Below are positions 1-8,753 of a stretch of DNA of 64,000 nucleotides, in pieces (position 1 is the first letter of the stretch; each line of letters starts with the position of its first letter). A program made the translations under genes and the position numbers. This DNA comes from Pseudomonas grandcourensis. Lineage in GTDB: Bacteria; Pseudomonadota; Gammaproteobacteria; Pseudomonadales; Pseudomonadaceae. The notes beneath the pieces are model-generated. The model was not told the origin of the DNA. It saw nothing but the letters and a program-made list of their open reading frames with translations, and made no database searches. The DNA is taken from contig NZ_CP150919.1 in assembly GCF_039909015.1 (NCBI RefSeq), positions 4,998,501 through 5,062,500 on the forward strand, read 5' to 3'.

Positions 1-826
1 TTTCAGTGTTACCTGCGTATAGGTAATTGCCGATATAAATTATGTTGTCAGCATTGATTGGAAGCTCGACCTTGTTCTTAATTATTCGGCTCAAGAAAAT
101 CTCCCGATTGATCCGAAAGATCTTTTTGCCTGTTTCAGGATAGAGCTTTAACTTATCTACCACCTCTTTGCTAAGGTCACTTTCAGACCTCAATCGAAAC
201 TTGGTTCGAACCATTTGACTCCATTCGCCAGCTTTATAATGACGATAGGCTAGGGTCTCAAATAGCTTCATCATTCCCCAGTCGGAGGTCTCAAGAGTTG
301 CGAAGATACCATTAAGTGCGCGGCCTAAATCTGAATACCCAGACCAGTCGTCTTGACACTTGTACCTCAAATCATGCTCGACCTCGTGCCATCCTTCAGA
401 AAGTACCGTTCGAATTTGAACTTCAAACGTATCGTCCAGTACGTCATAAGAATCCAAGAGCGTACTGTTCTCAGAAATCTCAGGGGGAAGCTTAAATATC
501 AGATTGCAACGGTTCGCGGTAAAGACCGAACCATTGGGCGTATCGATGGTGGAGGAGTGCTCGTCGTAGTTAAACGAGTTTTTTAAAACATCCATAGCTA
601 CGGCCTGATCGTCAGGGAAATACAGCGCTACTCTCACGCCGAAAGCGTCTTGGATCTTCTTGCCGGTAGGGGTGTATTTTCCAGCCGATTTATTGATTTT
701 CTTCTCTATGGATTCAACACTTTTAGCTCTCGAAAATACTCGGCAAAGCAACCCGATCCTATCAAGCTCGGACTGGATTAAGTGCTGGAGATTGTTGGCA
801 ATCAATTTGTCAGGAGAAACGGACAT
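1..826 (-). CDS. RelA/SpoT-domain nucleotide synthetase (partial, runs off window)
   Basis: I translated this by hand. The frame is open from the ATG at 826 to the window edge (about 275 codons), so the C-terminus is missing. The (p)ppGpp-synthetase fold signature is clear: a basic N-terminal stretch FSRAKSVESIEKKI, DAFGVRVALYF around residues 61-71, and EVQIRT followed by GWHEVEHDLRYK around residues 135-155. The catalytic Glu of the ExQIRT motif is present, and no HD hydrolase domain is visible before it. The start codon overlaps the stop of the upstream NACHT gene (TAATG), so the two are probably translated together. Enzymes of this fold pyrophosphorylate GDP/GTP, adenine nucleotides or tRNA 3' ends. 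Which substrate applies here cannot be read from sequence. I infer it is the effector of a NACHT-controlled system. Confidence 0.85.
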   Translation of the reverse strand, partial: MSVSPDKLIANNLQHLIQSELDRIGLLCRVFSRAKSVESIEKKINKSAGKYTPTGKKIQDAFGVRVALYFPDDQAVAMDVLKNSFNYDEHSSTIDTPNGSVFTANRCNLIFKLPPEISENSTLLDSYDVLDDTFEVQIRTVLSEGWHEVEHDLRYKCQDDWSGYSDLGRALNGIFATLETSDWGMMKLFETLAYRHYKAGEWSQMVRTKFRLRSESDLSKEVVDKLKLYPETGKKIFRINREIFLSRIIKNKVELPINADNIIYIGNYLYAGNTE

Positions 827-2955
827 TAGCTGCGCCCCAGCATTGTTTTGACTTCCGAAATATGTTCGAGGTTTAGTTCTAGAACGCTGTTTTTTCCACC
901 ATCACGGATAAAACGCTGCCGGCGTAATGAAGCAATCGCCTCAAGGATTTCGTCTTGGCCGATTTGTGCAGAGTTCGCGCAAACGATTCTAATGGGCCGA
1001 TGTTTGTGGAAAGTGGGTCTCCCTTTGGGCCAGAATTTTTCGAGAACGAAGATCTCAGCGTCCGGGAATTTCCTTACTATCGTTGTGTCGTCTACCGCCC
1101 TTTGCTGGAGGGCTAGCAGGAGATTTGGGTTATCTGAGTCGCAGCCGAGCGCGTGGATAACACCGCCTTCTTCATCATGTTCAAAGCCGCAATTGAAAAA
1201 ACGGCAGTTGATGAAGGACACTTTATCCATGTTCTTGCCGACTAAGGTCACGTCCGAGAAACAGCAACCAATGAAAATGAAGTTGTTGATCGAATTGGAT
1301 TTGCCAATATCAACACTCTTGATTTCAATGTTTTCTACTGAACCGTCACAAAGATCAATATCCAACCTGTCAGTAAGCATGATCGTGTAAAGCACCTTGT
1401 CCGTTACCGGAAGGAACTCCAGAGAGAACTCCAGCGCGTGCCAAAGGTTTTGTTTCGTGTCGTCGACTCTAGCAATCGTCGCAATCACCGAAGGCTCAAT
1501 AAACCGCTCGAATCCAGCCCACTCATTAGAAGTGTCATCAATGATTATCTCGGCGCAGAAGTTTCCAAGCACAAACTCATTCACGAAGCCAATACCCTGA
1601 CCGTTCTCATTACTCCGATCCAGCATTGCGTGTCCCGACAATTTGGTCACAAGCTCCCCGAGCGTGGGTCGCTCTTCTGGCTGGTACTGCTTACGACTCT
1701 GATCAAGCAACTCATCGTGATTTTTCAGAATAACGTCTGAAATGTATTCTTTCGACTCGGAGGTATAGTTCCTCTCCATCATGTCGTTAGCAATAGTCTT
1801 AAGAATGGCATACTGATCTTGAGGTAGTACGCGCAGGTCTTGGCGGCGACGTTCCCGCTCAAGCATCGAAGAGAAGTATTTATCCACTATCGAGTTGGGG
1901 TTCGCGATTGCCGCATCAAACTCGGCGTTAGAGATGCACCGAAGATAGGAAAGCAGTACGGGATTGCTCAGCCTATCGATTGGGAAGTTGACGAGTTTCA
2001 ATGCATCTAGTCGTGCCGGCGGAACCCAGTCCTCAATGGTGGGCTCGCTAATACGGATGCGATAAATCTCGAAGTCTTCGTCATGCTTTTCCACCCATGA
2101 GTGGAAGTTATCACCATCGAAAATCGCAGTGCGACGGGTTGTTAGAATGACCTTCGCCGACTTGGTAAGCAGCTCGCTGATGGTGTCGAGCATGGGTTCG
2201 GTATGTTCATACCCATCGTTGTCTTCGGCAGTTTTACTCTGCGGTAAAAGCTCGTCAAAACCGTCGAGAATAACTGGAACGTTGCCGTTCTGAATTTCAG
2301 AACGAACCAGACTCGAGCGCAATAGGGGAAAGCTCCGATCAATTTCGTCCAAGAAGACGTAACGGAAAATTTTAGCCTGACGGTTCCTGGCCAGTTCAGA
2401 GAACAGCGGAACCATGTCGTCGGAGTTTTCGATTATTTCATTCAGCAGCTCGTGCGCGGTGCACGTCTTACCGAAGCCAGCGGCGGCCTCAATCAAAAAA
2501 AGCGCGGGTTTAGTCGACTTTAGCCTTGAATAAATTTCGTTTACGACGCTGCGAGTACCCACCACATCATTGATCGTGTAGTGCGACCTAATATATTCGT
2601 ACTGACCGTTATCCGAGTGTGTTTTGGCGATGGAATCGGTATAGCGGCTGTATTCTCTTTTCAGCTTCTTACGCGTGTTTTCAGCGGAGAAGAAGCCTCT
2701 AAAGAGAGTTTGCTCGATGGATTGAGTAGTCGTGTAAGAGCGAACTTTGCAGGCATAGCCCGTCTTTTTGAATTCGTTGAAGACCTTTTCTTCGTCGCCA
2801 TTTGGTCCTGTTTTGATAATGTCGGCGTTATGGAAGTGGCCTGATCTATAGGTAAATACATGGATGCCAGGCTCGTAGCTATCAGCTTCTTCAAAACCGT
2901 ACTGCCGATACAACCTTCTGAGTTCGCTTACATCAATCATATCTATCCTTGGCAT
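826..2955 (-). CDS. NACHT-family STAND NTPase, putative immune sensor
   Basis: The protein has 709 residues. A P-loop AAAGFGKT lies at about 157-164, a NACHT-style Walker B VPVILDGFDEL at 227-237 and a sensor-like LTTRR at 271-275. A helical region follows with FVNEFVLGNFCAEI near 458-470, typical after NACHT domains. Residues about 556-592 resemble short pentapeptide-like repeats, and the last 50 residues look like a small winged helix. The N-terminal 125 residues match no domain I recognise. NACHT proteins are known phage-defence sensors in bacteria. Here the module is followed, with a one-base overlap, by a RelA/SpoT-domain gene. The first ATG gives MPRIDMIDVS; a start at the second Met (2940) is equally possible. 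AT-rich codon use compared with the core genes suggests acquisition by transfer. Confidence 0.85.
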   Translation of the reverse strand: MPRIDMIDVSELRRLYRQYGFEEADSYEPGIHVFTYRSGHFHNADIIKTGPNGDEEKVFNEFKKTGYACKVRSYTTTQSIEQTLFRGFFSAENTRKKLKREYSRYTDSIAKTHSDNGQYEYIRSHYTINDVVGTRSVVNEIYSRLKSTKPALFLIEAAAGFGKTCTAHELLNEIIENSDDMVPLFSELARNRQAKIFRYVFLDEIDRSFPLLRSSLVRSEIQNGNVPVILDGFDELLPQSKTAEDNDGYEHTEPMLDTISELLTKSAKVILTTRRTAIFDGDNFHSWVEKHDEDFEIYRIRISEPTIEDWVPPARLDALKLVNFPIDRLSNPVLLSYLRCISNAEFDAAIANPNSIVDKYFSSMLERERRRQDLRVLPQDQYAILKTIANDMMERNYTSESKEYISDVILKNHDELLDQSRKQYQPEERPTLGELVTKLSGHAMLDRSNENGQGIGFVNEFVLGNFCAEIIIDDTSNEWAGFERFIEPSVIATIARVDDTKQNLWHALEFSLEFLPVTDKVLYTIMLTDRLDIDLCDGSVENIEIKSVDIGKSNSINNFIFIGCCFSDVTLVGKNMDKVSFINCRFFNCGFEHDEEGGVIHALGCDSDNPNLLLALQQRAVDDTTIVRKFPDAEIFVLEKFWPKGRPTFHKHRPIRIVCANSAQIGQDEILEAIASLRRQRFIRDGGKNSVLELNLEHISEVKTMLGRS

Positions 2956-3281
2956 AGGTCATGGCGTAAGCATCTTTATTCAAAATTGCTCACGCGCACG
3001 GGCGCTGATCCTGAGGAAAAGCGAGATCGTCCTCTTTCGTGGCTTAATGATATCAAGCTTGTACGCGTTCTGGGATACAGTTTGGTAGCAGGGTATTCGG
3101 GTCACCGAGCGAGTGGGTGGGGCGTCTGAAGAAGCTCAGCGCGGTGATATTGAGCTTTATGAGGAGTTCGTTTTGGGAGCTTTCAGCTATTGGGATGAAC
3201 GCAGCTTTCGGTAGTAACGCGCCACGGCGTGGTGGCTGAATGTCTGCACAGCCGATTGCAGTCTTTCGCGAATGACCGTAT
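2956..3281. other. intergenic region upstream of the NACHT gene
   Basis: This stretch of roughly 325 bases separates the NACHT gene from the insertion sequence. I see no convincing ORF; the open frames here have no ribosome binding site and no recognisable protein. It must hold the promoter for the NACHT/RelA pair, but I could not pick a clear -35/-10 pair. Confidence 0.4.
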
Positions 3282-4648
3282 ATGGACTCCTCCTCATTGC
3301 AAGCCCCCTTCGCTTTGGCGCCCGTGCCGACTGCACACGTATATTCGGCCTCTGATTTCAGCATCGATTCGATGCAGGGCCATGATGGGCTATTCGCGCG
3401 TCGGCTCCCAATTGCTTCTACGTGCTTTACGCACCTGGTCATTAGAGGGTTTTGCCAACGCCGGTTCGACCGGTTTGCCATTGTTCGGGTTGCTTCGCAA
3501 TCGTGGTGTAGAGGTGCTTCTCCTTGGATAAATGGGTCAGGCCGCTGCCCGATCCGGTTGGTAATCAGTGCCGTTGCGTAGCATCGCCCAAGCCATGCGT
3601 GCAGTTTTGTTGGCGAGCGCAATAGCCGCCACATTGGGATGTGAGCGCTCGGCTAAACGAACGGCCCATTGGCTGAGCCGGTCGTCTTTGAATTTGGCCG
3701 TGCGTAGTGCCGATCGTGCACCGTGGATCATCAGCGTTCGCAGATAAGCATCGCCACGTTTGCTGATGCCCAGCAGTCGATCTTTACCGCCGGAGCTGTG
3801 TTGCCTCGGCGTCAGGCCTAGCGAGGCGGCTAACTGCCGGCCATTGGCAAACTGTCGAGCATCACCAATGGCAGCAACGAGTGCGGTGGCTATCATCGGG
3901 CCGACCCCGCGTAGCTGCTGCAAGCGGACGGCCGTTGGTTCACTTGCCGCGATTGCCGAGATCTCGCTGTCGAGTTCGCCCACGCGTTCATCCAGTGTGC
4001 GAAGGTCGCCCCACAAGCCATCCAGTAAATGACGAAAGCGTACGGTCAAACCGTTATCCGCCTCTTCCAACCAGCACGGTATGGCACGACGTAGCATCAG
4101 TAACTCTTTCGGAGCGACGAGGCCGTACTCGGCAACCAGCCCACGGATCTGATTGGCTTTGGCCGTCCGCTGTTCGATCAAGCCGGCTCGGATGCGATGC
4201 GTCGCCTGGATATCCTGTTGCTCAATCGTCTTGATGGCGACGAAGCGCATGCTGGGGCGGCTCATGGCTTCACAGATTGCTTCGGCATCGTTGGCGTCGT
4301 TCTTGTTGCTCTTGACGTACGGTTTGACGAACTGAGGCGCGATCAGCCTCACCCGAAATCCGCGTGCCTGTAGTTGTCGCGCCCAATGATGGGCTCCACC
4401 GCAACTCTCCATACCGATTTCACAGCCGGGTTCGATTTTCTCCAGCACCGTTTGCAGCCAGCGATCGCGCGGCAGGCACTGCCGCCAGATTGGTTGTTCA
4501 TGACAATCCACTCCGTGGATCTGAAACACGTTCTTGGCCAGGTCGACCCCAATGCGCATAAGCTTCATGTGTGGACTCCTTCTCACGGTTGACTGTGGTT
4601 TGCACCTTCAGTCTGGCACTCAAGATGCCGAAGTGAGGAGGAGTCCAT
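3282..4648 (-). mobile_element. IS1111-group (IS110 family) insertion sequence
   Basis: A perfect 15-bp inverted repeat, ATGGACTCCTCCTCA, lies at 3282-3296 and in reverse at 4634-4648, enclosing one DEDD transposase gene on the minus strand. Subterminal inverted repeats set the IS1111 group apart from other IS110 elements, and the size (about 1.37 kb) fits. The true ends may lie a few bases outside the repeats. A related, imperfect copy of the repeat (TGTGGACTCCTTCTCAC) sits at 4567-4583 just before the transposase. The non-coding stretch 3297-3536, downstream of the transposase, is where IS1111 members are expected to carry their guide (bridge) RNA. Confidence 0.75.
3537..4568 (-). CDS. IS110-family (IS1111 group) transposase
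   Basis: This is a DEDD-type recombinase of 343 residues from the ATG at 4568, which has a GGAG ribosome binding site seven bases upstream. The N-terminal RuvC-like part starts MKLMRIGVDLAKNVFQIHG with the first Asp, followed by a GMESCGGAHHWAR segment and KSNKNDANDAEAI. The C-terminal transposase_20 part carries LRGVGPMIATAL and a SLGLTPRQHSSGGK segment with the conserved Ser region. All three blocks are typical of IS1111 relatives. Length and motifs look intact, so the enzyme may be active. An upstream in-frame GTG (4586) would add six residues but lacks support. Confidence 0.93.
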   Translation of the reverse strand: MKLMRIGVDLAKNVFQIHGVDCHEQPIWRQCLPRDRWLQTVLEKIEPGCEIGMESCGGAHHWARQLQARGFRVRLIAPQFVKPYVKSNKNDANDAEAICEAMSRPSMRFVAIKTIEQQDIQATHRIRAGLIEQRTAKANQIRGLVAEYGLVAPKELLMLRRAIPCWLEEADNGLTVRFRHLLDGLWGDLRTLDERVGELDSEISAIAASEPTAVRLQQLRGVGPMIATALVAAIGDARQFANGRQLAASLGLTPRQHSSGGKDRLLGISKRGDAYLRTLMIHGARSALRTAKFKDDRLSQWAVRLAERSHPNVAAIALANKTARMAWAMLRNGTDYQPDRAAA

Positions 4649-4730
4649 CCCATTGCTTCGGGTCGAATAGCGACCACCACTCGTTGTGACTGATCCACCC
4701 TTGTCCTCCCCTCAACGTGGAGGACGAGCC

Positions 4731-5351
4731 ATGAACACTATTGCTAGATACAGCCATCAGCCTTGGAACAAGGGAAAGCTTGTCGGGCAGAAAGCTCCGC
4801 TTCGAGTCAGAGATATCTGGGCCATTCGAGTAAGACTTCAGCTTGCTGAGAAGACACGTGATTTGGCGCTCTTCAACTTGGCCATCGATAGCAAGCTGCG
4901 TGCCTGTGACTTAACCAAGTTGCGAGTCCGAGACATTGCCCACGGGGAGCATGTGTCATCACGGGCCATAGTGATGCAGCAGAAAACTCAGCACCCAGTG
5001 CAATTTGAAATCACTGAGCAAACCCGAACGGTTCTGGAGGCTTGGATGCATCGGGCTCGTCTCCGCAGCGAGGACTTCTTGTTCCCGAGCCGATTGCACG
5101 CCTCAGACCATCTTTCCACCAGGCAATACGCTCGAATAGTCAAAGCGTGGGTGACAGCCATTGGCCTTGATCCAACCATGTACGGTACCCACACGCTACG
5201 GAGAACCAAGGCATCGTTGATCTATCGCAGGACGAAGAACCTGAGAGCTGTCCAACTCCTGCTTGGTCATACGAAGCTTGAAAGCACTGTCAGATACCTG
5301 GGAATCGAGGTCGATGATGCCCTGGAAATGGCAGAACAAACGGAGGTCTGA
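4731..5351 (+). CDS. small tyrosine recombinase
   Basis: A 206-residue protein starting at ATG 4731, with GGAGGA eight bases upstream; a longer frame from 4686 lacks a ribosome binding site. It has only the catalytic domain of tyrosine recombinases. The arm region contains SKLRACDLTKLRVRDI (first Arg), then HTLRRTK (His-x-x-Arg) and LLGHTKLESTVRYLG (second His and the Tyr nucleophile). There is no N-terminal core-binding domain. Size and layout recall FimB/FimE-like inverters and similar solo integrases common in pseudomonads. It lies between an IS element and a metabolic cluster at what may be the edge of the left-hand island. Confidence 0.85.
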   Translation: MNTIARYSHQPWNKGKLVGQKAPLRVRDIWAIRVRLQLAEKTRDLALFNLAIDSKLRACDLTKLRVRDIAHGEHVSSRAIVMQQKTQHPVQFEITEQTRTVLEAWMHRARLRSEDFLFPSRLHASDHLSTRQYARIVKAWVTAIGLDPTMYGTHTLRRTKASLIYRRTKNLRAVQLLLGHTKLESTVRYLGIEVDDALEMAEQTEV

Positions 5352-5442
5352 TCATCCATAGTGACGGTCGATGCTAGACCGTCGCTATCCGACCCAAAGG
5401 AGACGCTCAGAAGCGTCTCCAGTCTCTGGACCATTTCACATA

Positions 5443-6300
5443 TCAGTAGGGTCTGTCGCCGATAATGGCCGCACGCTCCATCTTGCGATGGCAAGGCGGA
5501 TAGTCCATCACGGCATAGTGCTGGGTGCAGCGGTTATCCCATATCGCCACGCTGTTTTTCTTCCAGCGCCAACGGACCTGGTACTCGGGATTGTAGGCCT
5601 GGCTGATCAGGTACTTCAGCAGGTCAACACCTTTTTGGTTGTAGTCCTGACCGACGCGGACACGTCCCTGGCTGTGGTAATTGACGAAATGCGTAGCGTA
5701 GGCATTGACGAATAATACCTTCTCGCCTGTTTCGGGATGTATACGTACCACCGGATGTTCGGCATCTGGGTATTGCGCCTTCATCGCCAGGCGCTTTTCC
5801 TTTGGCATGGCGGCGGCGAAGGAGGAATTGAAGCTGTGGCTGGCGATCAAACTGTCAATTTCCTGCTTCACATCCATGGGCAGCTTGTCGTAAGCAAGCA
5901 CCATATTGGCCCACATGGTGTCGCCCCCGGTAGGAGGGCACTCAATGCAACGCAGTACGGCACCCATCGGAGGTGATTCCCGCCAAGTAGCGTCGCAATG
6001 CCAGGCATTCTCGTAGCGATCCGCCGGATTTTCCGGAGTCTTGTAGATTTGCACCAGACCGGGAGCCTCCGGATGGCTGGGGAGCATCGGGTGGGATTCA
6101 AGCTGGCCGAGGCGGCGGGCAAATGCTTCGTGATCGCAACGTGAGAGTTTGTCCAGATCCTGATCACGCAGGAAGAGCACCTTGTATTTCAATAGCGCTG
6201 CGTAAACTTCGTTGAATAGGTCGTCATCGCGCACTGCGTCGCCTAAGTTCACATCGAGCAGTTCTGCGCCGATGGCACAGGTCAATTGTTCGACTCGCAT
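5443..6300 (-). CDS. TauD/TfdA-family Fe(II)/2-oxoglutarate dioxygenase (copy 1)
   Basis: A 285-residue enzyme with the TauD fold. The metal-binding His and Asp are in WHCDATW, the second His in TQHYAVMDY, and the 2-oxoglutarate-binding Arg lies in the C-terminal RKMERAAIIGDRPY. GGDTMWANM is also a family block. Such enzymes hydroxylate small organic acids, sulfonates or aryloxy acids and so cleave them. The real substrate is unknown. The start at 6300 has GGAG just upstream. A direct-repeat box at 6471-6497 lies about 170 bases upstream and is shared with the paralogue at 11163-12125, so both are probably controlled by the AraC protein encoded next door. Confidence 0.88.
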   Translation of the reverse strand: MRVEQLTCAIGAELLDVNLGDAVRDDDLFNEVYAALLKYKVLFLRDQDLDKLSRCDHEAFARRLGQLESHPMLPSHPEAPGLVQIYKTPENPADRYENAWHCDATWRESPPMGAVLRCIECPPTGGDTMWANMVLAYDKLPMDVKQEIDSLIASHSFNSSFAAAMPKEKRLAMKAQYPDAEHPVVRIHPETGEKVLFVNAYATHFVNYHSQGRVRVGQDYNQKGVDLLKYLISQAYNPEYQVRWRWKKNSVAIWDNRCTQHYAVMDYPPCHRKMERAAIIGDRPY

Positions 6301-6470
6301 GGCATCTCCATTTCAATTTTTCTTGGCCGGGCCGTGGGCGGGGCAGGTGAAATCTTGCCTTGGACCAACGGCGGCGCTTGTTATTGTTGGTGAATTTTTG
6401 TGGGTGCAGCGGGGCGGGACATGGCCGCTGCCCATAATAGGAGGTGCGAGCGTTGCACCATGGACATGGC

Positions 6471-6497
6471 GGGACATTTTCTTAGCTAACTGGGACA
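6471..6497 (-). promoter_or_regulatory. putative AraC-protein operator, site 1
   Basis: Two GGGAC(A) half-sites start exactly 21 bp apart, with CTTAGC between them. Almost the same 26-27 bp block occurs at 7548-7574 and 12252-12277. Direct repeats two helical turns apart are the usual AraC-family site. Read along the direction of transcription, all three sites have the same orientation (TGTCCC first). This copy lies upstream of tauD copy 1. Confidence 0.55.
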
Positions 6498-6506
6498 GTA
6501 AGCGGG

Positions 6507-7535
6507 TTAAAGCGAAGATGTTGTCGCCTTATTCTTTCGGTAGGCGGCGGCCCAATCCGAGGGTGTCTTGCCAAACTGTTTGCGGAACCAGCGTGAAAAG
6601 TCACCGGCCGAGGAAAAACCAAGCAGTTCGGCGACCTCGTACAAGCGGCGCTTGCTGTTGGCCAGATACTCTTCGGCGAGTTCCGCACGCACCCCATTGA
6701 TGATCGTTGTGACACTCTCGCCCTCGGTTGCCAGGTGTCGGTTAAGGGTGCGTCGATGCATGCCAAGATGTTGGGCAACCCCATCGACAGAGCACAGTCC
6801 GCTTGGCAGCAGCATCTTGACGATCTGGCGTACCCGCTGCGCCGGTTCCTCACGCAGGTTGGCCAACTGCATGTCCAGCGATCGCTTTATCTCTCGATGC
6901 AACGCGGGGTCGGCCGTGGGAATGGGCATGTCCAGATCGCGCCGGCGGCAAACGATGGCATTGAATTCCCGGGAAAACTCGATAGTTGTACCCAACACGC
7001 GGTGGTGCACTTCCAGGCTGACAGGTCGCTCGTGAGTAAAACCGACCCTTACCGGCCGGAAGGTATGGCCGCTCAGAACGCTCAACGTCCGAAGCATGAT
7101 GCCGGTTGCCATTTCAATCGCCTGGCGCCAGACGCCATGATGACCCTGCATGTTCACACCCACATACAGCAGGGTCAGGTCGCCTGCATCCTCGAGCCAC
7201 AATTGCACCCCTGCGTTATGCAAACGCGTATAGCGAAAGCAGGATTGCAACGCTGCGCGAAGCGTTGGCTCTTCGCGGATGAGCAGCGCGAGCATGCCAA
7301 AGTTGGACAGCTGCCGGGTTTCCGCGAGCAGCAGTCCGAAAGCCACCTGGCCGGAGAGACGGGCTGACTCCTCCAAGAGCCAACCCACCGAGTCGCTGCT
7401 GATCATGATGTTTGGATCGTCGAGGACACTGGTCGGCAGCTTGGCCAGCCGCAGCATGCGAAAGGGGTCGAGTCCCACTGAACGGGCAACCCGCTCATAG
7501 TCGGTAAGGCTGGCACTTCGCGTCAGGGTGTACAT
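6507..7535 (-). CDS. AraC-family transcriptional regulator with arabinose-binding-type N domain
   Basis: A 342-residue regulator. The N-terminal two thirds match the arabinose_bd-type ligand domain found in OruR/ArgR-like regulators of pseudomonads. The C-terminal 100 residues hold the double helix-turn-helix, with HLGMHRRTLNRHLATEG and the signature LLGFSSAGDFSRWFRKQFG. The start at 7535 has AGGAGG six bases upstream. It is divergent from the epoxide-hydrolase-like gene and sits among the catabolic genes. A putative operator (7548-7574) almost touches its ribosome binding site, which suggests autoregulation. The inducer is not evident. Confidence 0.9.
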   Translation of the reverse strand: MYTLTRSASLTDYERVARSVGLDPFRMLRLAKLPTSVLDDPNIMISSDSVGWLLEESARLSGQVAFGLLLAETRQLSNFGMLALLIREEPTLRAALQSCFRYTRLHNAGVQLWLEDAGDLTLLYVGVNMQGHHGVWRQAIEMATGIMLRTLSVLSGHTFRPVRVGFTHERPVSLEVHHRVLGTTIEFSREFNAIVCRRRDLDMPIPTADPALHREIKRSLDMQLANLREEPAQRVRQIVKMLLPSGLCSVDGVAQHLGMHRRTLNRHLATEGESVTTIINGVRAELAEEYLANSKRRLYEVAELLGFSSAGDFSRWFRKQFGKTPSDWAAAYRKNKATTSSL

Positions 7536-7547
7536 GAATCCCTCCTA

Positions 7548-7574
7548 TGTCCCAAATTCGCAAGATTGTGTCCT
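7548..7574 (+). promoter_or_regulatory. putative AraC-protein operator, site 3, in the divergent promoter
   Basis: On the minus strand this reads AGGACA, then CTTG, then TGGGACA, with the half-sites 21 bp apart, matching the boxes at 6471 and 12252. It lies 13 bp upstream of the araC-type start codon and 74-100 bp upstream of the hydrolase start at 7648. In the hydrolase direction it has the same orientation as the other two boxes have relative to their genes. Confidence 0.55.
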
Positions 7575-7594
7575 GCCAAGCTTAGTGCAGGACA
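7569..7594. promoter_or_regulatory. perfect inverted repeat overlapping the operator
   Basis: TGTCCTGC and its exact complement GCAGGACA are separated by 10 bases. The left arm overlaps the last half-site of the direct-repeat box. A looser version (TGTCCT at 12209 and AGGAC at 12235) also lies beside the third box. It may be an additional half-site arrangement for the same regulator. Confidence 0.4.
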
Positions 7595-7647
7595 TCTGGT
7601 CACGGCTACCTTCAGGCCTACAACGACAAAAAGATGGAGGTAGATAA

Positions 7648-8691
7648 ATGAACACGCGCACCGCAACTCATATCGACCAGCCGCTCGAGGCAAGGCCGAA
7701 AGTGGACCCCGACGACCCAGAGGCATTCAATCACTGTTTCGCCGAACTCAATGGCATTCGCATGCATTACATCGACGAGGGGCAGGGCCCGCTCGTCATC
7801 CTGCTGCACGGTTTTCCCTATCTTTGGTACATGTGGCGACGCCAGATCGGCGCATTGGTCGAGGCTGGCTATCGCGTCGTGGTCCCCGATCAACGCGGCT
7901 TTGGCCAAACCGATCGACCCGATGCCATTGAAGCCTATGACATGAGTCAGGCGGTCGGCGACATGGTGGGCTTGATGGCGGTGCTGGGTGAAACGTCCGC
8001 AGTGATTATCGGCCACGACCTGGGTGCCTGGGTGGCCCAGGCGGCAGCCATGTTGCGGCCGGATTTGTTTCGTGGCCTGGTGATGCTCAACACGCCGGTG
8101 CCACCTCGGGGCAAGGTCAAGCCGACCGTAGGTTTGCAGGCCATGGCGAAGGGGCGGGTGTATCACCACCTGTATTTCCAGCAGCTCGACAAACCGGATC
8201 GTGAGTTGGCTAATGATCCGCGCAAGACCTTGCGCAGTGTCTTCTACTCGATCTCTGGCAGCGCTATCGGACCTGATCGCTGGCGTCTGTTTGTTGAGCC
8301 TGGTGAGCCCATTCTCAATGCTTTCACTGAACCGAAGGGCGAGTTCCCGTCATGGTTGAGCGAACGGGCGCTCGATTACTACGTCGCCGAATACACGCGC
8401 ACAGGGTTTACCGGTGCTCTGAACTACTACCGCTGTCGCGACCGGAACTGGGAAATCACCGCGTTTCTCGACGGTGCGGTGGTCCGCCAGCCGAGCCTGT
8501 TCATCGGTGGTGCTGCCGACCCATCACTCGAACCAGTCGAAATCCGTAGTCTCTACGAGCAGATCGACACCTATTTACCCGGACTACAGAAGAAGGTCCT
8601 GCTACCCGGTGTGGGTCATAGCGCGGCGGAAGAAAGTGCCGATCATGTCAACGAATTGCTTCTTGAATTTCTCGAACAGATGGGACGCTAA
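7648..8691 (+). CDS. alpha/beta hydrolase, epoxide-hydrolase-like
   Basis: A 347-residue alpha/beta-hydrolase. HGFPYLWYMWRRQ holds the oxyanion-hole HGxP motif. VVPDQRGFGQTDRP precedes the nucleophile elbow IIGHDLGAW, where the nucleophile is Asp as in epoxide hydrolases and dehalogenases. The catalytic His lies in PGVGHSAAEE. Tyr residues in the cap (YYRCRDRNW) could polarise an epoxide. The start at 7648 has GGAGG seven bases upstream. The gene is divergent from the AraC regulator and convergent with the acyl-CoA ligase. An epoxide intermediate in the pathway is an inference only. Confidence 0.85.
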   Translation: MNTRTATHIDQPLEARPKVDPDDPEAFNHCFAELNGIRMHYIDEGQGPLVILLHGFPYLWYMWRRQIGALVEAGYRVVVPDQRGFGQTDRPDAIEAYDMSQAVGDMVGLMAVLGETSAVIIGHDLGAWVAQAAAMLRPDLFRGLVMLNTPVPPRGKVKPTVGLQAMAKGRVYHHLYFQQLDKPDRELANDPRKTLRSVFYSISGSAIGPDRWRLFVEPGEPILNAFTEPKGEFPSWLSERALDYYVAEYTRTGFTGALNYYRCRDRNWEITAFLDGAVVRQPSLFIGGAADPSLEPVEIRSLYEQIDTYLPGLQKKVLLPGVGHSAAEESADHVNELLLEFLEQMGR

Positions 8692-8753
8692 AAGCGAGCG
8701 TTTGCCCCATGCGTGGTCGCGATAACTCACGGCCGCACATGGGGCATGCAGGC

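Noticed and set aside
3053..3634. Minus-strand open frame spanning the left end of the IS1111 element
   Set aside because: It overlaps the transposase gene and crosses the element boundary; no recognisable protein.
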